DNA of 34,736 bases from Syntrophaceae bacterium (GTDB lineage: Bacteria > Desulfobacterota > Syntrophia > Syntrophales > UBA2185). The first letter of the stretch is position 1; each line of letters begins with the position of its first letter. Under the pieces are notes generated by a model that saw only the letters and a list, made by a program, of their open reading frames with translations, searched no databases and had not been told where the DNA came from. The stretch covers positions 33,856 to 68,591 of the forward strand of contig PLLV01000235.1 in the NCBI GenBank assembly GCA_003142295.1, read 5' to 3'. Positions 16,222-23,993 of the stretch are shown here, in pieces. Made by a program: the position numbers and the translations under genes.

Positions 16222-17011
16222 GGGAGATTTGTCTCTGAAAAACCGATTCCCCTTCCGCCTGGGAGCGACCTCATACATCATTCCGGCGGATCTCCTGTCA
16301 AATGTCAACTTTCTGGCAGACAAGGTGGACGATATCGAATTGGTGCTGTTTGAGTCGGATGAAATCACCAACCTGCCCGATGCCGCCACGGTAAAGATGC
16401 TGAAGGAGATGGCAGAACGGTATGATCTGACCTACACCGTCCATCTGCCTCTCGACACCTGGATGGGACACGAAGATGAGTCTGTGCGGCAGCGATCTGT
16501 GGACAAATGCCTCCGCGTTATCGAGTGCACCGCTCCGCTTTCGCCCTTTGCCTATGTTATCCATTTCCATGGGGATCATCCGGGTGAAAGTCCATCGCTT
16601 GACCTGGCACGCTGGATCGGTGGTCACCGGCTCTCTGTGGAGAGGCTCCTTCGGGATGTTAATTCACGGGATTTGTGCGTGGAGACACTTGATTATGCTT
16701 ATGATCTTATAGAAGACATTGTCAGTGATTACGGACTGAGCGTCTGCCTGGATATTGGCCATCTCCTTCTTTGCGGGCATGCGCCGGGAGATTATCTCGA
16801 CCGTTATTTACCGCAGACGCGGGTAATCCACATCCATGGGGTTGAGGACGGACATGACCACCGTAGCCTGTCCTTCTTGCCCACCGGTTTGTTGACAACC
16901 CTCATAGACCGGTTGGTTAACGGTTCGAATAATTCCAGGGTTTTAACAATGGAGATCTTCGATGAAGGGGCGTTGAATCAATCGCTGGATGTTCTGAGCA
17001 GCTTTGTATAA
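16211..17011 (+). CDS. cbiR: Cobamide-remodelling phosphodiesterase CbiR
   Basis: 266 residues from TTG 16211, chosen because AAGGGAGGA lies 7 bases upstream; the track start is buried in the receptor gene. It is a TIM barrel of the AP-endonuclease/xylose-isomerase-like superfamily. The CbiR-type start is RLGATSYIIPADLL followed by VDDIELVLFE. Likely metal ligands lie in VHLPLD, VIHFHGD, VETLDYA, LDIGHLLLCGH, HIHGVEDGHDH and MEIFDE. CbiR cuts the nucleotide loop of cobamides so the cell can rebuild them with its preferred lower ligand. It overlaps btuB by 11 bases and is followed by cobQ, a context that strongly supports the call. It could also act on another sugar phosphate, but that is less likely. 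Confidence 0.82.
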   Translation: MNFKGDLSLKNRFPFRLGATSYIIPADLLSNVNFLADKVDDIELVLFESDEITNLPDAATVKMLKEMAERYDLTYTVHLPLDTWMGHEDESVRQRSVDKCLRVIECTAPLSPFAYVIHFHGDHPGESPSLDLARWIGGHRLSVERLLRDVNSRDLCVETLDYAYDLIEDIVSDYGLSVCLDIGHLLLCGHAPGDYLDRYLPQTRVIHIHGVEDGHDHRSLSFLPTGLLTTLIDRLVNGSNNSRVLTMEIFDEGALNQSLDVLSSFV

Positions 17012-17034
17012 TGATTTACTGATAAAACAGGAAG

Positions 17035-18597
17035 ATGAAGAAGACAGAGAAACACCGCAAAGCAAAGTGTGTCGCCATATTCGGAACAGGTTCGGATGTA
17101 GGGAAAAGCGTCGTGGTAGCAGCCCTCTGCCGTATTTTCAACGATCTTGGCATTCATGTCGCGCCATTTAAAGCCCAGAATATGTCCAACAATTCCTACG
17201 TCACGCCCGAGGGCGGAGAGATGGGGCGGGCTCAGATTGTTCAGGCGGAGGCAGCGCGGATAGCCCCACACGTGGATATGAATCCGGTCCTTCTCAAACC
17301 ATCAACAGACACAGGTGCCCAGGTTGTCCTTTACGGACAACCCCTGGGAAACAGAGAAGCAAAGGAATACTTTTCCGACACAAACTACCTTTATGAAAAG
17401 GCCTTGGCCAGTTTAGAACGCCTCAGGACTTTGTACGCCCTTATCTTCATGGAAGGCGCCGGCTCCTGCGCCGAGGTCAACTTGCGATCCCGTGATTTTG
17501 TGAATTTCCGCATGGCACATGCCGCCAATGCACCGGTTATTCTGGTCGCCGACATAGACAGGGGAGGTGTCTTCGCCCAGCTTATCGGCACACTAAACGT
17601 GATCCCCAGAGAGGACAGACAGCGGGTGGCGGGTATCATCATCAACCGCTTCCGCGGCGACCCGGATCTTTTCAGAACAGGCATTGAATTTATCGAAGGC
17701 GAAACCGGTCTTCCCGTCCTGGGACTCGTTCCATACTTTCATCACATTCAGATAGACTCTGAAGACGGCCTGCCGCTTGATTTCCTGATTGACCCGCCAT
17801 TCGGTCCCGAACCGGGAAAAGTGAACATTGGTGTCATTCGGTTGCCGCATATCTCCAATTTTACTGACTTCAATCCTTTCGAGCGTGACGCATTCATTAG
17901 TCTCCACTACCTTGCTCGACCCCGGACTCTGTATGGATACGACGCGATCTTTATCCCTGGTACGAAAAACAGCCGTTTTGACATGGAATGGCTCAGGCAT
18001 ACAGGCTGGGCAACTCACCTCGCAGAATTCGTCCATGACGGCGGCCAACTCGGCGGCATATGCGGCGGCTACCAGTTGCTTGGGAAGCTGATCCGTGATC
18101 CTTACGGTATTGAAGGGACACCGGGAGAGACATATTGTCTTGGTTTTCTGGATGTCGAGACAACCCTGCAGAGCGAAAAAATACTGTCCCGTTCCAAAGG
18201 CATCTGGGAACGCAGTGGAGAGAATGTGGAAGGTTACGAGATACATATGGGCATCACAGAACGTGGCCCCGGCGCATTGCCAGTGATACGGGTTCTGTCG
18301 CAAAACGGAAGACCCGCCAACAGTTTTGATGGGGCTGCAACGCCAGATGGCAGGGTATGGGGCACTTATTTTCATGGATTGTTTGATGTGCCCGGCTTCA
18401 GGCACGCCTTTCTGAAAACGATCTCGGCCAATTATAAACCCGGTGAAAACGATCGCGACACCGGTCATGTATCAAATTTTAAAGATCACCAGTATGACCT
18501 TCTGGCCGAACACTTCCGAGCGCATTTAGATATGGAGAAATTGTTTAAGATCGTAGGTTTTGATAAAGAGACCTGCAAACTGATAAGAACCTTCTGA
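17035..18597 (+). CDS. cobQ: Cobyric acid synthase CobQ/CbiP
   Basis: 520 residues. The N-terminal ATP-binding domain starts AIFGTGSDVGKSVVVAAL, then PFKAQNMSNNSYV and EMGRAQIVQAEAA, and includes DIDRGGVFAQLIGT. The C-terminal class I glutamine amidotransferase domain has the nucleophile Cys343 in GGICGGYQLLG and His447 in TYFHGLFD. It amidates the b, d, e and g side chains of the corrin ring to give cobyric acid. It is the last gene of the riboswitch-2 unit. With CbiR beside it, the operon can receive corrinoids at more than one stage. A GGAAG lies close to the ATG. Confidence 0.94.
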   Translation: MKKTEKHRKAKCVAIFGTGSDVGKSVVVAALCRIFNDLGIHVAPFKAQNMSNNSYVTPEGGEMGRAQIVQAEAARIAPHVDMNPVLLKPSTDTGAQVVLYGQPLGNREAKEYFSDTNYLYEKALASLERLRTLYALIFMEGAGSCAEVNLRSRDFVNFRMAHAANAPVILVADIDRGGVFAQLIGTLNVIPREDRQRVAGIIINRFRGDPDLFRTGIEFIEGETGLPVLGLVPYFHHIQIDSEDGLPLDFLIDPPFGPEPGKVNIGVIRLPHISNFTDFNPFERDAFISLHYLARPRTLYGYDAIFIPGTKNSRFDMEWLRHTGWATHLAEFVHDGGQLGGICGGYQLLGKLIRDPYGIEGTPGETYCLGFLDVETTLQSEKILSRSKGIWERSGENVEGYEIHMGITERGPGALPVIRVLSQNGRPANSFDGAATPDGRVWGTYFHGLFDVPGFRHAFLKTISANYKPGENDRDTGHVSNFKDHQYDLLAEHFRAHLDMEKLFKIVGFDKETCKLIRTF

Positions 18598-18598
18598 A

Positions 18599-18660
18599 GC
18601 ATCCCCCCTTGTCCATCCTGGCGGACGATCTGTCTGGATCAGGGCATGGGGGGGTGAGTC
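18599..18660 (+). repeat. C/G-rich hairpin element, copy A (also a candidate bidirectional terminator)
   Basis: GCATCCCCCCTTGTCC opens it and GGGCATGGGGGGGTG closes it, forming a long imperfect stem between the convergent cobQ and typA. Aligned to copy B at 20518, about 48 of 58 positions agree, in the same orientation. There is no T-run after the stem. Confidence 0.75.
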
Positions 18661-18670
18661 ATTTCGGCGT

Positions 18671-20494
18671 TTACGGATTATTGTCTTCCCTGCGCTTCGA
18701 TCCCCGTTTATTGGGATCAAGCTCCATCTTCCGCAGGCGTATGTGTTGCGGGGTTATTTCCACAAGTTCATCCTCAGCGATAAATTCAATGGACTGATCC
18801 AGGGAAAGCGGTCGCGGCGGCCTTAAGGTCACGGTCGCTTCCGCCGTCGAACTCCTGATATTTGTGAGTTTCTTTTCCTTGGTAATATTCACGGGCATGT
18901 CACCGGTGCGATTGCGCTCGCCAATAATCATCCCGCCGTAAACCTCGGTTCCCACCTCAACGAGGAGTTCACCGCGGTCCACCATGGCCAGGCTGGCATA
19001 GTTAGTTACCCTGCCGTTTCTATCGGCCAGAAGAGCGCCGCTTGCCCGCTGCGGGATCGGCCCGAACCACGGTTGATAGTCTTCAAAGAGCGTATTCATC
19101 ACACCCGCCCCCTTGGTATCAGTCAAAAAATGGCTGCGAAAACCGATCAGGCCGCGGCAGGGAACAAGAAACTCCATATTGACCCGGCCGCTTCCCTTAT
19201 TAATCAGGTGGACCATGCGTCCTTTTCTCACCGAAAGTTTTTCCGTCACAATGCCGACGAACGCTTCGGGGATATCGAGAAAAACACGCTCCACAGGCTC
19301 CAGGGTTTTGCCATTTTCTTTTTTCGTGATAACGTTTGGTTTCGATACCATGAGCTCATAGCCTTCCCGGCGCATGGTCTCGATCAGCACGGCCATCTGC
19401 AGCTCTCCCCGCCCACAGACCTCGAAGGCGTCCTTACGTTCCAATGGTTTGAGTTTCAGCGCTACGTTCCGGAAACTCTCCTTTTCCAAACGTTCAAGAA
19501 GATGACGCGACGTCAGATACTTTCCTTCCCTGCCGGCAAAGGGACTGTTGTTCACGTAAAAGATCATGGAGACGGTCGGCGCGTCGATAAGTATCCGGGG
19601 GAGCGGCATGGGATTGTCCTGCGATGTAATCGTATCGCCGATACTGATAGCCTCGACGCCGGTAACAGCGACGATGTCACCGGCCTCTACGACATCCACC
19701 TGCTTTTTCTTCAAACCGTAAAACGTATAAAGGGCGGAAAACCTGACACCTGGTGTGATCGCATTTTCTCCGCAAAGGGCATATGTCTGATTCATCGCGA
19801 GCCTTCCGTTGATCAACCGCCCTATGCCAATCTGCCCCACATAGGGATCATAATCGAGATTCGTAACCAGGAACTGGGTAACCTGTTCGTCATCGGCAGC
19901 AGGACCGGGTATTGTGGAACAGATGGCGTCAAACAGGGGTTTCAGGTCTTCCGATTGATCTCCCGGCTTCTGATGGGCAATGCCCCGTTTTGCGTTGGTA
20001 TAAAGGATGGGAAACTCGATCTGCCGCTCGTTCGCATTGAGATCGATAAAAAGGTCGTAAACCTCATTAATGACCTCCTCGATCCGGGCGTCACCGCGGT
20101 CGATCTTGTTGATGACGACCACAATGGGCAGTTTTTTTGCGAGGGCTTTTTTAACGACGAATCGTGTCTGCGGAAGCGGTCCCTCACTGGCATCGACCAG
20201 CAGAATGGCCCCATCGACCATATTCAGGCTGCGTTCAACCTCACCGCCGAAATCCGCATGACCGGGTGTATCGACGATATTGATCTTGATATTGTCGTAC
20301 CATATGGCCGTATTCTTCGCCATGATGGTAATCCCCCGCTCCCTTTCGAGATCCATGGAGTCCATAACCCGCTCTGCGATCTCCTGATTCTCCCGGAAGG
20401 TGCCAGTTTGCTTGAGCATGGCATCGATGAGGGTCGTTTTACCGTGATCAACGTGGGCGATGATAACAATATTTCTTATGTTCTGCTTTCGCAA
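18671..20494 (-). CDS. typA: Ribosome-binding translational GTPase TypA/BipA
   Basis: About 607 residues. G domain: IAHVDHGKTTLIDAML (G1), RGITI (G2), DTPGHADFGGEVERSL (G3) and VINKIDRGD (G4). EF-Tu-like domain II, EF-G-like domains and the BipA-specific C-terminus (GLIGFRSHFLTDTKGAG, GPIPQRASGALLAD) follow. BipA acts in ribosome assembly and stress adaptation. I prefer TTG 20494, giving MRKQNIRNIVII, which matches the family start and has AAGGGAG upstream. The track ATG at 20521 is the end of a hairpin with no gap to a ribosome site. ATG 20521 remains possible. Confidence 0.93.
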   Translation of the reverse strand: MRKQNIRNIVIIAHVDHGKTTLIDAMLKQTGTFRENQEIAERVMDSMDLERERGITIMAKNTAIWYDNIKINIVDTPGHADFGGEVERSLNMVDGAILLVDASEGPLPQTRFVVKKALAKKLPIVVVINKIDRGDARIEEVINEVYDLFIDLNANERQIEFPILYTNAKRGIAHQKPGDQSEDLKPLFDAICSTIPGPAADDEQVTQFLVTNLDYDPYVGQIGIGRLINGRLAMNQTYALCGENAITPGVRFSALYTFYGLKKKQVDVVEAGDIVAVTGVEAISIGDTITSQDNPMPLPRILIDAPTVSMIFYVNNSPFAGREGKYLTSRHLLERLEKESFRNVALKLKPLERKDAFEVCGRGELQMAVLIETMRREGYELMVSKPNVITKKENGKTLEPVERVFLDIPEAFVGIVTEKLSVRKGRMVHLINKGSGRVNMEFLVPCRGLIGFRSHFLTDTKGAGVMNTLFEDYQPWFGPIPQRASGALLADRNGRVTNYASLAMVDRGELLVEVGTEVYGGMIIGERNRTGDMPVNITKEKKLTNIRSSTAEATVTLRPPRPLSLDQSIEFIAEDELVEITPQHIRLRKMELDPNKRGSKRREDNNP

Positions 20495-20517
20495 GTGTGT
20501 TGCCGCTCCCTTAAAAG

Positions 20518-20577
20518 GCATCCCCCCTTGTCCATATCGACGGATGATCAGTTTGGATCAGGGCAAGGGGGGATGAT
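20518..20577 (+). repeat. C/G-rich hairpin element, copy B (between aor and typA)
   Basis: CATCCCCCCTTGTCC pairs with GGGCAAGGGGGGATG, about 15 bp with one G-T wobble. The 5' edge contains the complement of the first possible typA ATG. It is a direct repeat of copy A. It may end the aor transcript and at the same time structure the typA leader. Confidence 0.75.
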
Positions 20578-20602
20578 AATAACGTATTCTTTATGTATAT
20601 GT

Positions 20603-22786
20603 TCAGCTGTTCATTTCGGTAATTTTCGTTTGTGTTTCTTTATTGAGGAACTCCCATAACCCGACCTGTTTCAGGGTCTCCACTTTCGGCACCCCGTTCG
20701 CATTCCAGCCCCGCTCGCGATAGTACGTCTGTATCAATTTTTGCAGTTGTTCTTTCCTGAAGTTCATCAGGATTTCCCTTTTATCTTTCGTATGCATCTC
20801 CTCTGCGTCTTCGAGAGGCTTCCCCAATATTTTGCTCACTTCCGCATCGTGGAAATCCTTCTCGGCATCATAGAGATCATCATCTGTAGGCCCTATTGCC
20901 CGGTCAGGCACCCAGTCATGCTCGCCCGTTCCTTCACCGAAGATCATGGCATTCATGACCCTCTGCAGATTTATGTCCCTATCTGTCCGCTCGTAGATCT
21001 TCTCCCATGTGAGGTTCGCACCCAGCATGCCGTTATAGAACTCCGCATACAGCTCCTGGGAGGCAGGGTTTATGTATATATCGGTGTTCTTCATTTTTTC
21101 CGAATCCGGATTGAAGACATCCACCCAGGGAAGTTTGCAGAGACCCAGGTTGTCATTACCGAGACGAACCCTCGGATAGGTTATAAGGGCGTTAGCTTTG
21201 TCTTTGAAAGAAGGAAAAGCACCGAGGAGGTCTGCTTTAATCAGCCATGCCGCGGCGTGATGCGCCCCTATATCACTGGCTGCCGCATATGACGCCTGCA
21301 TGCACAGAGACCTGTGCGTCCTGTAAAGAGAAAATGGAAGGCCCTTCACCTGCATGGCAAATTTCATGAGTTCCTTCTTGGGATTTTCGCGGCCCGTTCT
21401 TTTAACATACCTGCGGGACACCCAGTCCAGCAAGCTAATCATTCCTTTTCCCGCTTCCCTGGCGCACTCCGTCTCGCCGCTGCTAATCTGGTGCAGGAAA
21501 CCGAGTACCGCTTTTTCATTTCCCCATGTGAGTTCCAGACCGCCCGTATCGTCCTTCGTGAGATAACCCCTCTGGAAGCACTCCATCAAAAAGGCAATAA
21601 TAACGGCGGCAGTTATGGTATCGATACCGAAGTTATCGCAATGCCAGTTGGCTTCCATGATGGCTTCAGCATTCCATATGCTTAAATTCGATCCGAAACC
21701 GCACGCTGTCTCATACTCAGGCCCATCGACCCAGACCTTCCTGCCTTTTTGACCACCGACCGATATGGTAACACAGCCGCCCTTGGTGCACCGCAAAGAG
21801 CAGCCGGGGTAACACCCGTCCATCCCTCTATGATCGAAGAGGTTTTCCGCGTAAAATTTACCGCTGATCTGTTCCGCTCTGGGATCGGAACCATACTGGT
21901 AGTTCTTGACCGGCAGAGACCTGTAATTTTCTTTATTCATGAAACTGATTAGCCCTGCACTTCCCTTACGGTACATTTTAAGTGATACCGGATCAACCTC
22001 CCTCACAACCTTGGAAAGCTTCGAGCCCGCCTTTTTCGCCTTCTCCCAGTCTGCTGCACCATACGGATTTTCGCCACGCGGATATTCCGCCATGACGATG
22101 ACGGACCGTATTTTTTTATCGACCATCACCGAGCCAAGGCCGGTTCTTCCTGCCTGTTTCGTCCTGAAAAACCCCTTCTGGCCGTTAGTCGTTTTCGTAG
22201 GGTCATAATAATGGCTGTTGATACATCCATATGTCGTACTGGCCGCACCTACACCGGTTGTAACAAAGGCCATGTTCTTTTTTTCATAGCCTTCCTGTGT
22301 GAATTTATCGGCAATGAATTTCTCCAGCTCAAAGACGTGTTCTATCTTCGGCGCTTCAATTATCCTTACCTCATTCTTAAACCCATCGATGACAATAAAA
22401 ACGTCTTTTTCCGATTTACCCGTGATCTCAATTACGTCAAACCCGGCGAATTTCATGTTGGCCCCGAAATGTCCGCCAAAATTCGATACCCCCGGGATTC
22501 CCGTGTGAGGAGACAGAGAGAGCGCCATGCATTTGCTTGTACCGGGGAAATTGGGAACACCCGCCAGCGGCCCTGGGGAAAAAATTAATGGATTCTCCGG
22601 AGCGTAGGGGCTCGTATTCGGGGTTATTCGCCTGTAGAGTAGATATAAGCCCAAGGCTCTCCCCCCGACGAAGTAATCCCTCGCACGTGAATCAAGGCCT
22701 TTCGCGTCTATCGCACCAGTATGAAGATCGATAGTGAGAATCTTATTGGCGTATCCACGCGTCAGATTTGATTTGGCGTATTTCAT
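20603..22786 (-). CDS. aor: Aldehyde:ferredoxin oxidoreductase (tungsten-type)
   Basis: 727 residues, longer than the ~605 of the archaeal enzyme. The N-terminal domain (RGYANKILTIDLHTGAI, DYFVGGRALG, LIFSPGPLAGV, GGHFGANMKFAGFDVIEITG) is the AFOR molybdopterin-binding fold. The [4Fe-4S] cysteines appear to be C325, C329, C333 (GCYPGCSLRC) and C550 (NLGLCKLP). It oxidises aldehydes or reduces carboxylates with ferredoxin in the cytoplasm. The ribosome site TAAGGAGAACTAAATG is strong and a promoter lies upstream. The substrate is not deducible. The CX3CX3C spacing differs from the usual CX2CX3C. Confidence 0.92.
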   Translation of the reverse strand: MKYAKSNLTRGYANKILTIDLHTGAIDAKGLDSRARDYFVGGRALGLYLLYRRITPNTSPYAPENPLIFSPGPLAGVPNFPGTSKCMALSLSPHTGIPGVSNFGGHFGANMKFAGFDVIEITGKSEKDVFIVIDGFKNEVRIIEAPKIEHVFELEKFIADKFTQEGYEKKNMAFVTTGVGAASTTYGCINSHYYDPTKTTNGQKGFFRTKQAGRTGLGSVMVDKKIRSVIVMAEYPRGENPYGAADWEKAKKAGSKLSKVVREVDPVSLKMYRKGSAGLISFMNKENYRSLPVKNYQYGSDPRAEQISGKFYAENLFDHRGMDGCYPGCSLRCTKGGCVTISVGGQKGRKVWVDGPEYETACGFGSNLSIWNAEAIMEANWHCDNFGIDTITAAVIIAFLMECFQRGYLTKDDTGGLELTWGNEKAVLGFLHQISSGETECAREAGKGMISLLDWVSRRYVKRTGRENPKKELMKFAMQVKGLPFSLYRTHRSLCMQASYAAASDIGAHHAAAWLIKADLLGAFPSFKDKANALITYPRVRLGNDNLGLCKLPWVDVFNPDSEKMKNTDIYINPASQELYAEFYNGMLGANLTWEKIYERTDRDINLQRVMNAMIFGEGTGEHDWVPDRAIGPTDDDLYDAEKDFHDAEVSKILGKPLEDAEEMHTKDKREILMNFRKEQLQKLIQTYYRERGWNANGVPKVETLKQVGLWEFLNKETQTKITEMNS

Positions 22787-22878
22787 TTAGTTCTCCTTAC
22801 CGGGGGATTCTGCCTCTGCTGCCGTTTAAGTCACATCTACTCCCAGCGCAGAACAGGAGCCCGTTTTTTAGAAGGCGC

Positions 22879-22908
22879 ACTATAAGCCAAAGCAATTTGC
22901 CTTGTCAA
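22879..22908 (-). promoter_or_regulatory. Sigma70-like promoter for aor
   Basis: On the minus strand TTGACA (22908-22903) is followed after 18 bases by TATAGT (22884-22879), the best promoter match I found in the window. It implies a leader of about 85 bases before the aor ATG. Confidence 0.6.
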
Positions 22909-23016
22909 TTGGAAAAGTGAATTAGCTTGACATTCTCGGCAATTCGTGGTTGAGCCTCCCTTCAGTTAATAGTTGTTTTAAGATAGGGAGCAACTCACAC
23001 GCAGGGAAGCATTGAA

Positions 23017-23904
23017 ATGAATAACCAATGGGTCTGGATCGATACACAGGTAAGAATGGATGAGGCAAAAGAAGATATCGGCAATGCATCCATTATCTGT
23101 GTTGATACAGAGTATGATTCCTTCAGGTATTTTCGCGAAGTCCTCTGTTTAATTCAGATAGATGCGGGTGGAAGGACTTACCTCTTCGACCCTCTGGGCA
23201 GCCTTGATTTTTTCTTCTTAGGAAAGATTTTCACAGATCTTGCAATCCTCAAAATCATGCACGCCGGTGATAATGATATCCGGCTTCTAAAAAGGGACTA
23301 CGGTTTCGAATTCGAGAATATTTTTGACACACATCAGGCTGCATCCATCCTCGGTTGTCACAATCTTTCTCTCTCGACATTGATAAGCCAGTATCTCGGC
23401 ATGGAACTCAAGAAAGATAAGAAAATGCAGCGTTCCAAGTGGGAAACCCGCCCCCTGACGGAAGAACAGATACACTATGCCGTAGAGGACACAGCGCACC
23501 TCACGGCCCTGTATCGGAGGCTTGAGTCTGAGATCCAGTTGAAGGGTCTCAAGAGAAAAGCGGCAAGGGCTTTTGACAAGATCGCCGCTGTAACGTGGAG
23601 CGAAAAATTATTCAATCCTCAGGCATGCAAAGGTATCAAGGGGTACGACTCCCTTTCAGCGCACCAGAAGCATTATTTGCTGAACCTCTACCGCTGGCGC
23701 TTCCAGAAGGCAAAGAAGACAAACATGGCACGCTTCAGGATATTGCCCGATCAGGCCCTGCTTGACTTAGCAAGATCCGAGGCATCCTCCATGGAAATGC
23801 TGAGGAAGACAGAGATACTTTCTCCTGAAAAGATAAGACTCTATGGACGGGAAATTATCGAGACCATTAGCGGCGGCAGAGGGTCGGAACAGAACCTCCA
23901 ATAA
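23017..23904 (+). CDS. rnd: Ribonuclease D-family 3'-5' exonuclease
   Basis: 295 residues. DEDDy exonuclease motifs: Exo I VDTEYDS (D30, E32), Exo II HAGDNDIRLL, Exo III YAVEDTAHL. FDTHQAASILG and KKMQRSKWETRPLTEEQIHYA are typical RNase D. An HRDC domain fits residues ~215-285 (YLLNLYRWRFQKAKKTNMAR, LPDQALLDLA). It trims 3' ends of tRNA and other small RNAs. It is shorter than E. coli Rnd (one HRDC instead of two). It is divergent from aor and convergent with the TPR gene. Confidence 0.88.
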   Translation: MNNQWVWIDTQVRMDEAKEDIGNASIICVDTEYDSFRYFREVLCLIQIDAGGRTYLFDPLGSLDFFFLGKIFTDLAILKIMHAGDNDIRLLKRDYGFEFENIFDTHQAASILGCHNLSLSTLISQYLGMELKKDKKMQRSKWETRPLTEEQIHYAVEDTAHLTALYRRLESEIQLKGLKRKAARAFDKIAAVTWSEKLFNPQACKGIKGYDSLSAHQKHYLLNLYRWRFQKAKKTNMARFRILPDQALLDLARSEASSMEMLRKTEILSPEKIRLYGREIIETISGGRGSEQNLQ

Positions 23905-23993
23905 AACAGCGCTCTACATTTGGATTAAATTTGTTTTCAGGCGACGCATAGCAATAACTACAGGCAGATTGATTAAACTGCAATATTTCGTCT

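Noticed and set aside
17593-18468. 291-codon minus-strand ORF
   Set aside because: Antisense to cobQ, whose catalytic motifs are complete on the plus strand.
19073-20659. 528-codon plus-strand ORF
   Set aside because: It is the antisense shadow of typA; the minus frame has every GTPase motif.
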